Assembly (NCBI GenBank): GCA_031291845.1
Contig: JARLIH010000289.1
Coordinates: 1 to 32,253, forward strand
DNA length: 32,253 bases
Reading direction: 5' to 3'
From: Isosphaeraceae bacterium
GTDB lineage: Bacteria > Planctomycetota > Planctomycetia > Isosphaerales > Isosphaeraceae
Position 1 is the stretch's first letter; each line of letters opens with the position of its first letter. The notes beneath the pieces are model-generated. The model saw only the letters and a list, made by a program, of their open reading frames with translations, was not told where the DNA came from and did not search any database. The translations under genes were made by a program, and so were the position numbers. Of this stretch, positions 17,201-25,115 are shown in pieces.

Positions 17201-17232
17201 TCCCGGGCGCCGAGGTACTGCCGCGAAAGTAG
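14212..17232 (+). CDS. PVC-type haem-binding CxxCH protein with membrane-bound dehydrogenase-like propeller
   Basis: A 1006-residue exported protein of the Pirellula/Verrucomicrobium type (TIGR02604-like N-terminus plus TIGR02603-like haem-binding C-terminus). The signal peptide covers about 1-28 (GSAALVCFLLLAQSPKAAEP). A beta-propeller resembling PQQ-type sugar dehydrogenases spans about 50-400 (LPEGFHAEVVASEPDIVNPV, IWITESLEYPRR, SNPWGIAWNTDGEAF, GSLYVLDWYDRYHC). Two Asp-rich loops (DTDNDGKAD at 108-116 and DTDGDGKAD at 151-159) look like calcium sites. HEAT-like repeats occupy about 420-820. The C-terminal cytochrome domain has CGQCH at 867-871 and ends in a helical ELADLFAFLTL segment. 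I chose the ATG at 14,212 because GGAG lies 8 nt before it; a TTG at 14,188 is less likely. Its role is probably periplasmic electron transfer or sugar oxidation, by family analogy. Confidence 0.92.
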   Translation: MSLVRNPSSRGSAALVCFLLLAQSPKAAEPVPHGQSEPPNPPRSPAEAVQRMKLPEGFHAEVVASEPDIVNPVAMTFDELGRIWITESLEYPRRAPGPGRDRIKVLEDTDNDGKADRFTVFAQGLNIPSGIAVGHGGVWVANSPDILYLQDTDGDGKADKKEVVVTGFGRADTHELPNSLTWGPDGWLYGWNGVFNPSHVVHRGKTYDFTCAIFRIHPKSRDFELFCEGTSNPWGIAWNTDGEAFASACVIDHLWHLTETGYYHRQGGPYPPHTWKIESIVDHKHQRAAYCGIHFFDSDAYPPPYRERLYMGNIHGNSINVDTLKRNGSTYRGATAPDFLTANDAWFMPVSQKTGPDGSLYVLDWYDRYHCYQDANRDPAGIDRLKGRLYRIRYRETPRAPQVDFRPTTGPSLARLLNNTNIYIRETFQRVLTENLQREPGILRPELEQFVLDESQSRKGRMHALWALVGGGPLDRDFHLKVLEHADPGFRAWGVRAAGNMRRVDERVRDRVVALAHDADPAVSLQVAIAVNKIEGAEPIPVWLDILSHCGDDPLIPHIVWQNLHPMLDERGEAFADLVSQKRAGRSAALAELLPRAVERLLGGRKVGLVAAVKLLNTMIQAQGAEMREASQRALRAVAGAAQSDQLSEADVQALRNALGKTSAAVLKEPSHPLYVDLAVLAASWRDPAAIEVLRRIFQSVQEPFELRLRALSALIAAEDDQLLSPVGEALALRHTSPEFRGQVLTSLGRLEDPRVASVVLENYANLEADLQPRAIELLTQRTPWSLALVKAITEGKVPQSAVNLNQVRKLLAGKDATLVEQVKKQWGTVREGRNPQREQVIAQMHDLLRKRPGNPATGRQVFNRVCGQCHKLFGEGQDVGPDLTGNGRASFEQLLSNVFDPSLVIGSAYQATTVATADGRVLTGLLVEDNDQRVILKGQGGKLETVARRDVEALKVSALSLMPEDLEKQLKPEELADLFAFLTLDKPPSDPGARPIPGAEVLPRK

Positions 17233-17245
17233 GGGGCGGCGGCGG

Positions 17246-18124
17246 TCACGACCGGCTCAGCAGCGTCTCGGACCGACGCGATGCCGCGCTGAGCTGCAAC
17301 AAGGCCGCGTAGACCTCGTCGATCGTCTCGTCGAGCGTGGACGTGCCCGCGGTCAGGCCGACGGTCTCGACCGCGTCGAACCAGCCCGCATCCAGGTCGG
17401 ACGCCCCCTGGACGTGGTACGCGGGGACGCCTCGCTCCGTGCTCAGCGTGACCAGCTCGCGCGTGTTGTTCGAGTTTCGGCCGCCGACGACGACCATGAC
17501 GTCCACCTCTTCGAGCAAGCGGTCGAGCGACCGCTGGTGCTCCTTCGTGGGCAGACACACGGTGTCCACGAACTTGATCTCCGCCTGCGGGTTCTTGGCA
17601 ACGATGGCGGCTCGCACTTTCTCGACGTTCCGGCTCGCCGCGGTCGTCTGGCAAATCACTCCGAGCTTCGGAAACGGGTAAGACTCGGCGGATTCCTCCG
17701 ACGGCACTACATGATAGCTTACCAGATCCTCGACGATCCCTTGCACTTCCACGTGCCCCGGACGGCCGATGAGCAACACGTGGTATCCTTCGGACTGGAG
17801 CGAGAGCGCCGCTTGATGGACCCGCGTCACCAGCGGGCAGGTCGTGTCCACGAGGGTCTTTCCCGCCTGCTCGAGCCGCTTCCTTTCGCGCTCGCTAATG
17901 CCGTGGGCCGTGATGAGCACCGTCGGAGTCGCGGGAACACCCGCTCGGTCCGACTCCCCGTTCATCGCAAAGCCGCGGTGCTCCAGCTCGACCAGCACGC
18001 GTTCGTTGTGCACGAGCTGCCCGTGAATCGTCACGTCCTGCGGGCGCGCTTCCGATCCGATGACTTTCAACGCGTCGCGCACGCCGAAGCACATCCCCAT
18101 TACGTCCGCGCGGATGACTCTCAC
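17246..18124 (-). CDS. ispH: 4-hydroxy-3-methylbut-2-enyl diphosphate reductase (IspH/LytB)
   Basis: A 292-residue enzyme for the last step of the MEP isoprenoid pathway, reducing HMBPP to IPP and DMAPP with a [4Fe-4S] cluster. The three cluster cysteines are visible: Cys12 (MGMCFGV), Cys96 (DTTCPLVT) and Cys190 (DTVCLPT). Substrate-site residues are His39 (HGQLVHN), His74 (TAHGIS), His124 and Glu126 (GHVEV), the QTT stretch at about 159-161, RNSNNT and AGTST. The start is GTG at 18,124 with AGGAGG 6 nt upstream. The protein is shorter at its C-terminus than the E. coli enzyme. It converges on the haem-protein gene with a 13-nt gap. No other MEP gene is nearby. A palindromic motif 27 nt upstream of the start is shared with the neighbouring regulator operon. 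Confidence 0.96.
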   Translation of the reverse strand: MRVIRADVMGMCFGVRDALKVIGSEARPQDVTIHGQLVHNERVLVELEHRGFAMNGESDRAGVPATPTVLITAHGISERERKRLEQAGKTLVDTTCPLVTRVHQAALSLQSEGYHVLLIGRPGHVEVQGIVEDLVSYHVVPSEESAESYPFPKLGVICQTTAASRNVEKVRAAIVAKNPQAEIKFVDTVCLPTKEHQRSLDRLLEEVDVMVVVGGRNSNNTRELVTLSTERGVPAYHVQGASDLDAGWFDAVETVGLTAGTSTLDETIDEVYAALLQLSAASRRSETLLSRS

Positions 18125-18150
18125 CGGAACCCTCCTGACCGTACATACAT

Positions 18151-18167
18151 ACTTTGCATTACAAAGT
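18151..18167. promoter_or_regulatory. Palindromic operator candidate upstream of ispH
   Basis: ACTTTGCATTACAAAGT is a perfect 6-5-6 inverted repeat (ACTTTG-N5-CAAAGT) ending 26 nt from the ispH GTG, within the expected promoter zone. A related 17-nt site, identical at 14 positions, occurs at 19,288-19,304 in front of the membrane-protein/regulator operon. The likely binder is the winged-helix protein encoded between the two sites. Confidence 0.5.
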
Positions 18168-18222
18168 CTTGACGTAAAAGTCGACTCAGTCTATTCAGAT
18201 TAGCGGCTGGTTCAGCGCCGGG

Positions 18223-18624
18223 TCAAGCGGGGGACCACCCTTCGATGCCTGCTTTCGCCACCGGCGCCGGGGCGCTCGTCGCGGCCTTATGGGCGTCGGC
18301 GACGACGTTTTCGAGCACGGTGATGTATTCCAGGAACCGCGACCGGCCCCGGTCGGTCAGCCGGCAGAGCGTCTGGGGGCGGTTCTGGTGGTATCCCTTC
18401 CAGACCTCGACGAATCCGGAGTCGTGCAGGACCTGGAGGTGCCGGCTGAGGTTGCCGTCGGTCAGGCGGCAAAGTTCTTTGAGGTCGTTGAAGAGCAAGC
18501 CCTTGGGGTGCGTCACGAGCGACGACATGATCCCGAGCCGAGCCTTCTCGTGAAAGACGCGTTCGAGGCCGTCGTACGCAAAACGACCGGAGGAGTCCGG
18601 GCTGGTCGCGTCAGGATTCGACAT
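18223..18624 (-). CDS. Winged-helix transcriptional regulator (MarR/ArsR-like)
   Basis: A 133-residue DNA-binding protein. The winged-helix domain spans about 17-105: an N-terminal helix pair (LERVFHEKARLGIMSSLVTH), the helix-turn-helix with recognition helix LTDGNLSRHLQVLHDSGFVE (about 54-73), and a wing followed by CRLTDRGRSRFLEY. This pattern is typical of the winged-helix DNA-binding family that includes HTH_34 proteins. No metal-sensing cysteine cluster is evident. The ATG at 18,624 has GGAG 7 nt upstream, and the gene start overlaps the end of the membrane-protein gene by 14 nt, so the two are translationally coupled. A palindromic site in front of that operon suggests autoregulation. 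Its ligand is unknown. Confidence 0.88.
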   Translation of the reverse strand: MSNPDATSPDSSGRFAYDGLERVFHEKARLGIMSSLVTHPKGLLFNDLKELCRLTDGNLSRHLQVLHDSGFVEVWKGYHQNRPQTLCRLTDRGRSRFLEYITVLENVVADAHKAATSAPAPVAKAGIEGWSPA

Positions 18625-19225
18625 CGTGGCACTCCAACGTGCGATAGAGGACCAGCGCAACCAGGAGCTGCCCGACCCCGAACGGCAGGCCCATCGACCA
18701 GGGCGAAAGGGCCGCGGGGCCTTGGGCGAGGATCAAACTCGCCAGTCCCGCCGCCAGGTAAAAGACGCCGACGCCGAACGTCGCCCGCGGCAGCAACCGG
18801 CAGGAGGCGAAGATCCCGAGACTGAACAGGATTTGCCAGAGCCCCGGTAGCATCCACACGCTTTCTGCGGCAAAGCGGACGAGAACGAAGGTCAGCAATC
18901 CTCCCGTCACGAGGCAGGGCACGAACTGCTCGATGGCCAACCACGTGATCGCGCGCGACCAGCGCGATGTTGAGAGCCGCGCCCGAAGCGCCATCTGTGA
19001 CCCGGCTGCGACGGCGCTGACCACAGCAGTGCCGACCCAAAGTGCGAGATACCCCCCGAGCGCAGTCGTCGGCTCCGGCATCCAGATCGCCTGGAGCCCC
19101 GCAGCCGTCAATGCGAGGAGCCCTGAAAACGCCACCGGAACCGCGCGGTAACCGCGAAACATCTCGGTGCGCGCCATCTGGGCCCGGATTTCGGAAATCT
19201 GGGTCATCGCCTCGCGCAGCTCCAT
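18611..19225 (-). CDS. Six-helix membrane protein of unknown function
   Basis: A 204-residue integral membrane protein. After a charged N-terminal helix (MELREAMTQISEIRAQMART) I see six hydrophobic segments at about 26-48, 57-78, 92-118, 122-143, 149-170 and 173-195, the last ending in LPFGVGQLLVALVLYRTLEC. No catalytic or transport motif is recognised. The ATG at 19,225 has GGAGG 6 nt upstream, which rules out longer upstream starts. Its 3' end overlaps the winged-helix regulator gene. Pairing of a small multi-helix protein with a winged-helix repressor in one operon suggests a membrane-stress or homeostasis function, but the sequence does not show it. Confidence 0.8.
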   Translation of the reverse strand: MELREAMTQISEIRAQMARTEMFRGYRAVPVAFSGLLALTAAGLQAIWMPEPTTALGGYLALWVGTAVVSAVAAGSQMALRARLSTSRWSRAITWLAIEQFVPCLVTGGLLTFVLVRFAAESVWMLPGLWQILFSLGIFASCRLLPRATFGVGVFYLAAGLASLILAQGPAALSPWSMGLPFGVGQLLVALVLYRTLECHDVES

Positions 19226-19287
19226 GTCCCCACCTCCGGCCTCGGGGTGTGTCAGCGCACACCGGAATCTGCGATCACCGGCCGCCG

Positions 19288-19304
19288 ACTTTGCATTGTA
19301 AAGC
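19288..19304. promoter_or_regulatory. Operator candidate upstream of the membrane-protein/regulator operon
   Basis: ACTTTGCATTGTAAAGC agrees with the perfect palindrome in front of ispH at 14 of 17 positions, including the whole ACTTTGCATT half and the AAAG of the other half. It lies 62 nt before the ATG of the membrane-protein gene, in a 94-nt intergenic gap. That position fits autoregulation by the winged-helix protein. Confidence 0.45.
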
Positions 19305-19319
19305 AGAAGACAGCCGGCG

Positions 19320-20621
19320 TCAAGAGGGCACGGCACGACGTTGCCGGCCTTCCAGCGCCCGCTCCAAGACCTGGCACGACGCCTCGAGCGGATCCGCGTT
19401 GCGGAGTAATTGCGCGTGCCGTCGGCATTGGTCCGCGACCACGGGCGAATTCAAGAGCTCCGCCAAACCTCGAGCGAGGGGAGCGCCCTGGAACCGGCGG
19501 GGCGGAAGGCTGCGCGCGACTTGCAGCCGGACGAGCCGTGCGGCATTGTCGAACTGGTCGTGGGCCATCGGCATGATGAACTGGGGGACGCCCGCCGCCA
19601 ATCCCTGCGCGGTCGTACCGATCCCGCCGTGGTGGACGATTGCGGCCGCGCGGGGGAACACCCGGCTGAACGGCACGAAGCCGAACCAGCCGATCCCTTC
19701 GGGCAGCGTCGCCGGGAGTTGGTCCCGGAACCGACTGAGCAGCATGGCGCGTCGCCCGAGACGAAGGCTCGCGTCGATCGCCGCCTCGAAGAAGGCCCGG
19801 CCATGGCGCATCGCTGACCCGGGAGTGAACACGATGGGAGGTGGGCCACCGGCAAGAAACGCCTCGACCTCGGGCGACGGCGGTTCGACGTCGCTCTCGT
19901 CGTAGAGCGGGAAGCCCGTGAGGGTCGTCTGCGACGGCCAATCGCGCTGCGGGGGGGCAAACCACCCCGGGAACAGGCCAAGGATTCGTTCCGGCGATTG
20001 CCACCAGCCGGCGAGGAACCTCCGGACGGGAGGAAGCCCCAGCTCCGCCCGGAACGCGTTCGCCTCAGGGGCAAGGAGCGGGTCGATGATCCGGGTGTCG
20101 GCAAGCCAGTAGAGCAGTCGGTTCCACGCTGCGGGAAGGCTGCTGGAAAGCGGCAATGGGCCAAGCGCTGGGGGCTCGTGCACGCTACGCATCAGTGCGG
20201 GCTGCAGGTTGACCGTGACGAGCGGGATCCCGAGCGTCTCGTGGGCAATTCGGGCACCGAACGCGCTGGCCTGGGCGGCTACAACGGTCTCGCCTGGTTC
20301 ATTGAGCGTCTGGAGGATCTCGTAGGTGGGCCGCATGCCTTTCAAGATGGCCCACTTCACGACGAGCTTGAAGCCACCCGTGGGCTCCCAAAGCTGAGGA
20401 TCGTTGAGGACGAATTGGTACTCGTCCTCCGTGCCAAGCTCGACGAAATCGAGGCCTGCGCGGCGGACGAGCGGGCCGAAGTGCCCGTTCGTCACGACGG
20501 TCACGCGGTGCCCTCGCTTACGAAGAGCCGTCCCCAGACCAACGAACGGGTGAACGTCCCCCGCGCTTCCGATCGGGATGAGTATGGCGTGCAAGGTTAA
20601 CGGGAGCTCCCAAAGACGCAC
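19320..20621 (-). CDS. Glycosyltransferase, GT1/MGT-type (UDP-glycosyltransferase-like)
   Basis: A 433-residue GT-B-fold glycosyltransferase, probably transferring a sugar from a nucleotide donor to a lipid or other small hydrophobic acceptor in the cytoplasm. The N-terminal acceptor domain begins HAILIPIGSAGDVHPFVGLG, typical of the family. The C-terminal donor domain has IVFTPGSAM, a VHHGGIGTT loop near residue 330 and PMAHDQFDNAARL, the segment that contacts the nucleotide sugar. Start choice is uncertain: GTG at 20,621 gives the full length, while TTG at 20,594 would begin exactly at the conserved first strand and has GGGAG 12 nt before it. It stands alone upstream of the membrane-protein operon on the same strand. 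The acceptor is not evident; isoprenoids and macrolide-like products are known for relatives. Confidence 0.9.
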   Translation of the reverse strand: MRLWELPLTLHAILIPIGSAGDVHPFVGLGTALRKRGHRVTVVTNGHFGPLVRRAGLDFVELGTEDEYQFVLNDPQLWEPTGGFKLVVKWAILKGMRPTYEILQTLNEPGETVVAAQASAFGARIAHETLGIPLVTVNLQPALMRSVHEPPALGPLPLSSSLPAAWNRLLYWLADTRIIDPLLAPEANAFRAELGLPPVRRFLAGWWQSPERILGLFPGWFAPPQRDWPSQTTLTGFPLYDESDVEPPSPEVEAFLAGGPPPIVFTPGSAMRHGRAFFEAAIDASLRLGRRAMLLSRFRDQLPATLPEGIGWFGFVPFSRVFPRAAAIVHHGGIGTTAQGLAAGVPQFIMPMAHDQFDNAARLVRLQVARSLPPRRFQGAPLARGLAELLNSPVVADQCRRHAQLLRNADPLEASCQVLERALEGRQRRAVPS

Positions 20622-20847
20622 CGGCGACGGCGAACGAACGACGTTTTGCTATTATCGCCGTTCGCGGCGCGCGACGACAGCGCCCTGCGCGACCAGTGGC
20701 CGGAACGGTCCGGTCGGTCCGAGCGTATTCGGGAGTGTGAAGCCCGGCGCGAATGCGTTACAATCAGGGGCCGCAAGGAGCCGTTCGCCGGCGAGGCGGC
20801 TCACCGCTCGCACGCCCCCTTGCCGCGACGCCCGGACGCCGACTCAC
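20622..20847. other. Divergent intergenic region between glycosyltransferase and CNNM gene
   Basis: About 226 nt with no gene supported. A GATAAT-like -10 element on the minus strand (20,651-20,656) could serve the glycosyltransferase; on the plus strand the same bases include TATTAT at 20,650-20,655. No convincing -35 hexamer accompanies either. I see no clear ribosome binding site before the ATG at 20,848. Confidence 0.4.
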
Positions 20848-22194
20848 ATGGGATTCGCCGAGTTCTGCATTATCGCGGGCTTGGTCCTGGTCAACGGCTT
20901 CTTCGTCGCGGCCGAATTCGCGCTTGTGAAAGTGCGCACGAGCCAGATCGACCAACTGGTCGAGCAGGGGAACTGGGCCGCCAAGCTGACGAGCCGGGCC
21001 CTCGATCGCCTCGACGCCTACCTGTCCGCCTCACAAGTCGGCATCACGGTCGCCAGCCTGGCGCTGGGCTACACGATCGACCACTGGGTCACCCCCAGCA
21101 TAAAACAGGCGATGGGCCACTTCGGGCTGCAAGGGCGCGTGTTCGTCGTCGCCGTCCCGGTCTTCTCGTTTATTCTCGTCACGTTCCTGCACGTCGCCCT
21201 CGGCGAACAGGCCCCCAAGAGCCTGGCGATCCGCTCCGCCAAGACGGTCGCGCTCTGGACCGCGCCGCCGCTCATGGCGATTTACTATATTTTCTGGCCG
21301 GTCATCTGGTTGCTCAACAGCGCGAGCCAGCTCGTGCTCTGGACGCTCGGCCTTGGCCGCACCGACCACGCCGAGGTGGCGCACACCGAAGAGGAGTTGC
21401 GGCACATCGTTGCCGAGAGCGTCGCCGGCGGGCACCTCTCGCGTAATGAACGAATCATGATTGAGAACGTATTGAACCTCGAGGAAAAGACCGCCCGCCG
21501 CGTCATGGTGCCGCGCCCGGACATCGTTTACCTCAGTCTCTCGCGTTCCCTGGAAGACAACCTCCGCACGGCCCGCCAGGCCGGGCACACGCGCTACCCG
21601 CTCTGTGAGGATGACCTGACCACCGTCATGGGCATGATCCACGTCAAGGACCTGTTCCGCGCGGGGGCCTCGGCGAACGGCCGGCTCGACCTCCGCAAGT
21701 GGTCGCGCCCGGTTCCGTTCCTCCCCGAATCGCTGAGTTTGGACTTACTGCTCCGAGAATTTCAGCGCAACCGTGTCCACCTCGCGATGCTCCTCGACGA
21801 GTTCGGCAGCGTCGTCGGCATGGTGAGCCTGGAGAACGTTCTCGAGGAGCTGGTCGGCCCGATTCAGGACGAGTTCGACCGCGAGACGCCGCAGATCACT
21901 CCCATCGGCGACGGCGCGTTCGAAGTCGACGCCACGTGCCCGCTCGACGTCCTGGCCGAGTCGTGCGGCGTGGAGGTCCCTGACACGGAGGCGGAAACGG
22001 CGGGGGGGCTTGTGCTCGACTTGCTCGGCCGGCTCGCCAAGACGGGGGACAGCGTCACCACCGACGGCCACCGCCTGACCGTCATCCAGGCCGACCCCAC
22101 CCGCATCCGGCGCATCAAGGTCGAGCCGCTGAGTCAAACCGCGGCACCAGCCAACAGGCCGAATCCGGCCGCTGAGTCAGACCGCGACGCGTAA
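20848..22194 (+). CDS. CNNM/CorC-type transporter-like protein (DUF21-CBS-CorC_HlyC)
   Basis: A 448-residue membrane protein of the family often annotated as hemolysin, now linked to Mg2+ or Co2+ handling (CNNM, CorC/MpfA, YfjD-like). The DUF21 membrane domain covers about 1-185 (FCIIAGLVLVNGFFVAAEFA, LGEQAPKSLAIRSAKTVALW, WPVIWLLNSASQLVLW). Two CBS domains follow at about 205-265 and 270-325 (VMVPRPDIVYLSLSRSL, VHLAMLLDEFGSVVGMVSLE). A CorC_HlyC domain lies at about 340-430 (DGAFEVDATCPLDVLAE, AETAGGLVLDLLGRLAKTGD). The frame is open further upstream, but the first membrane helix and family alignment begin at the ATG at 20,848. No obvious Shine-Dalgarno sequence precedes it. The C-terminal 20 residues are disordered-looking. 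Confidence 0.93.
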   Translation: MGFAEFCIIAGLVLVNGFFVAAEFALVKVRTSQIDQLVEQGNWAAKLTSRALDRLDAYLSASQVGITVASLALGYTIDHWVTPSIKQAMGHFGLQGRVFVVAVPVFSFILVTFLHVALGEQAPKSLAIRSAKTVALWTAPPLMAIYYIFWPVIWLLNSASQLVLWTLGLGRTDHAEVAHTEEELRHIVAESVAGGHLSRNERIMIENVLNLEEKTARRVMVPRPDIVYLSLSRSLEDNLRTARQAGHTRYPLCEDDLTTVMGMIHVKDLFRAGASANGRLDLRKWSRPVPFLPESLSLDLLLREFQRNRVHLAMLLDEFGSVVGMVSLENVLEELVGPIQDEFDRETPQITPIGDGAFEVDATCPLDVLAESCGVEVPDTEAETAGGLVLDLLGRLAKTGDSVTTDGHRLTVIQADPTRIRRIKVEPLSQTAAPANRPNPAAESDRDA

Positions 22195-22228
22195 GCCGCG
22201 GCCTTGCTCGCCGGAACGTCGATTGGCC

Positions 22229-22886
<658 letters not shown>

Positions 22887-22894
<8 letters not shown>

Positions 22895-24011
22895 GGCGCA
22901 ATGCCTCGGTCGGCTCGAGCCGCGCTGCCCGCAGGGCGGGGTAAAGGCCACCCAGCAGGCTGAGGCCGACGCCGAGCAACAACCCGACCGCCGGCACAAC
23001 GGGCGGCAAGTCCCTCGCGATGAAGTTGCTGGCCGTGGGCACGAGCGAGAGTGCCCGGATCCCCGCGAACCCGAGCAACGCGCCCAGGACCGCCCCGGCC
23101 ACGCCGAGCATGAGGGCCTCGCCGAGGATCAAACTCAACACCCGCCGGCGCCGCCATCCGAGCGCCCGCAGAAGCCCGATCTCGGCCGTCCGCTCGAAAA
23201 TTGCCATCATCATCGTGTTCAGCACGCCCACGGAACCGAGCACCAGCGCAACGGCCGACGTCGTCCACGCCATCGCCTTCGAGAGGCGGATCTGGATGTC
23301 GCCCTGCACGTAGTCGCGGGCCGGCACCGCGGCCACTCCGGAAACAGCTTTTTCGATGCGTTGTTTGAGGGTATCGACCGACCTGCGATCGGGCGAATCC
23401 GCGGCAATGACGAAACCCGTCACCTGCCCCTCCCGGCCCATCATGCGCTGGAGTTCGGCGAGCGGGACGATGAGACCGCCGTTCTCGAACCAGCTCTCAC
23501 TCTCGTAGATGCCGACGACCTGGAACGTTTGCCCCGCGACGTCGAGCTGCTCGCCGACCCTTTTGCCCAGGTTCAGCGCGAGGACGCGACCGAGCATCGC
23601 CGCGCGCCGATCTTGCCGGGTGAGCCCCCGGCCCTCGAGGACGCGAATGCCCCGGAAGAGCAGGCTTTCCGGTTCCCAGCCGTTTGTGATCACGCTGACC
23701 AGGTTCGCGTCCTCGAACGACACCACGTCCGCCAGCGACGCCGCCATGTCCCGGACGCCTGGCACGCGCCGAATCTTCTCGCCCAGGGACTGATCGAGGT
23801 TGCTCGTGAGCTGCTGGCTTACCCCAGCGCGCACCACCACCAGGTCGATCCCTTTCGCGGCGAAGAGCTTGAGAAACGACTTCTCGAACCCGAGTGAGAT
23901 TCCCACGAGCGCCACGACCGCGGCAATGCCGATCCCCAGACCGAGCACCGTCAGGCCCGTCCGGACACCGCGGCGCCAGAGGTTGCGAGCGATCAGACTG
24001 CTGAAGCGCAT
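22887..24011 (-). CDS. ABC transporter permease (FtsX/MacB family)
   Basis: A 374-residue permease with the MacB-like arrangement. A first transmembrane helix at about 17-40 (TGLTVLGLGIGIAAVVALVG) is followed by a large periplasmic domain (about 45-250, MacB_PCD-like, with IYESESWFENGGLIVPLAEL). Three more helices follow at about 255-280, 305-330 and 335-360. The cytoplasmic loop ERTAEIGLLRALGWRRRRVL and the ending LYPALRAARLEPTEALRHD are hallmark FtsX/MacB segments. AAGG lies 11 nt before the ATG at 24,011, a weak ribosome binding site. A 241-nt gap containing REP-like hairpins separates it from the second methyltransferase gene, so the transporter may be its own transcription unit. Confidence 0.94.
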
Positions 24012-24114
24012 CGGGAGAATTACCTTGATGTCGCGATGGTTCAGACGAGCGCCAAGCTGACGGACCGACGCTTTTGCATGTTCGAATGAGGCCCAGGGGT
24101 CACGGCACCGCGAT

Positions 24115-24193
24115 CCTCTCCCCTCGGGAGAGGGTGGCCGCGCAGCGGCCGCGTGAGGGCGAATCGGGACACGCGCCCGCGCGGCGCCCTCAT
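24115..24193. repeat. REP-like cluster of hairpins
   Basis: Two adjacent perfect hairpins: CCTCTCCC/GGGAGAGG (24,115-24,122 and 24,126-24,133, 3-nt loop) and GGCCGC/GCGGCC (24,136-24,141 and 24,145-24,150, 3-nt loop). An outer pair TGAGGGCG (24,154-24,161) and CGCCCTCA (24,186-24,193) adds a third possible stem. It occupies the gap between the second methyltransferase and the ABC permease. Similar CTCTCCC/GGGAGAG palindromes are common intergenic elements in bacteria. It may terminate or attenuate the biosynthetic transcript. Confidence 0.7.
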
Positions 24194-24252
24194 GCCCACC
24201 CGGGACGCGGGAACGCGGGAAATCCGCACGCGCGAACCTCGCGTCTCCCCCA

Positions 24253-25113
24253 TCACGGCGCGAAGCCCGTCATGAGGTAACCTCCACCGCGCCAGATGAC
24301 CTCGTACCTGCAATCTTTCAGCACGCGCTTGCCGATTTCGGCGATGTTCAGGTGCTTGTGCCGCTCGACCAGGTCGGTGAATTCGTAGCCCAGGTTCATC
24401 AGCCGCGCGACGACCCAACGGTCCAGACCGGGCAGGCCCAGTTTGCGGCCGAGCATGCGCTCCGTCAAGTCGGGCAGCTCGTCTGAAATGACGATCGGCG
24501 CGCCCGACGGCACGACACGGACCATCTCGCGCAGCGCGGCCTCGGGATCGCTGAAGTGATTGAACCCGCCGATGCTGAGAACGGCGTCGAACCGCTGCGC
24601 GCGAAACGGCAGTGCTTCCGCCTCGCCCAGGATCAGGCGAAGTGGCCGCACGGGATTGCGCCGGCGGCAGGACGCGAGCTGCATCGCGGAGACGTCGATC
24701 CCGGTAATGCGCCAGTCGGCCGGGAGCCAGCCGAGGTACGCCCCATCGCCGATCGCGACGTCGAGCAGCTTGAAAGGCCGTGTGAGCCGGCTCCCGGTCT
24801 CGTCGAGCGGGAGATGACGCAGGATCACGTTTCGCGCCCGGCGCTCGCCCCCCTGACCGATAAAGAAGAACCACTCCCAGAACCGGAACTTGGGCCAGAG
24901 CGTGCTGTTGTAAAAGTCGCGCGCGATCCGGTTGTCCTCGGCCGGCTGGTCGCGCACGATCAGGACGTCGTCACGGAACGGATAGACCGCTCCACAGCAG
25001 TGGCACGCGAGCGCAGGCTCGGACGGGGCGAGCTCCCCATCGCAGGCCAGGCAACGCAGGTCGTCCACGGATTGCGACCAGACCGCTTGTGGGGATTGGG
25101 CAGCAAGTGACAT
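24253..25113 (-). CDS. Class I SAM-dependent methyltransferase with N-terminal zinc ribbon (second copy)
   Basis: A 286-residue predicted methyltransferase. A Trm112-like zinc ribbon is suggested by CLAC at 21-24 and CHCC at 37-40. The UbiE/COQ5-like Rossmann domain follows: motif I LLDVAIGDGAYL (117-128), the acidic end of strand 2 at GIDVSAMQLA (138-147), a motif near EAEALPFRAQRFDAVLSIGG, and FNHFSDPEAALREMVRVV. It shares the segments NRIA.DFY, GGFN.F and DPEAALREM with the gene upstream, marking the two as tandem paralogues. An in-frame TTG lies at 25,119, but GGAG is 9 nt before the ATG at 25,113 and only 3 nt before the TTG, so I chose the ATG. It begins 2 nt after the stop of the first methyltransferase. 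Substrate unknown; a polyketide-derived product is plausible by context. Confidence 0.9.
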   Translation of the reverse strand: MSLAAQSPQAVWSQSVDDLRCLACDGELAPSEPALACHCCGAVYPFRDDVLIVRDQPAEDNRIARDFYNSTLWPKFRFWEWFFFIGQGGERRARNVILRHLPLDETGSRLTRPFKLLDVAIGDGAYLGWLPADWRITGIDVSAMQLASCRRRNPVRPLRLILGEAEALPFRAQRFDAVLSIGGFNHFSDPEAALREMVRVVPSGAPIVISDELPDLTERMLGRKLGLPGLDRWVVARLMNLGYEFTDLVERHKHLNIAEIGKRVLKDCRYEVIWRGGGYLMTGFAP

Positions 25114-25115
25114 CG

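Noticed and set aside
17233..17245. Possible terminator between the haem-protein gene and ispH
   Set aside because: The convergent gap is 13 nt and shows neither hairpin nor T-tract.
18169..18197. TTGACG-N17-TATTCA resembling a sigma-70 promoter on the plus strand
   Set aside because: It would transcribe antisense into the regulator gene with no gene to serve. An antisense RNA is possible but nothing else supports it.
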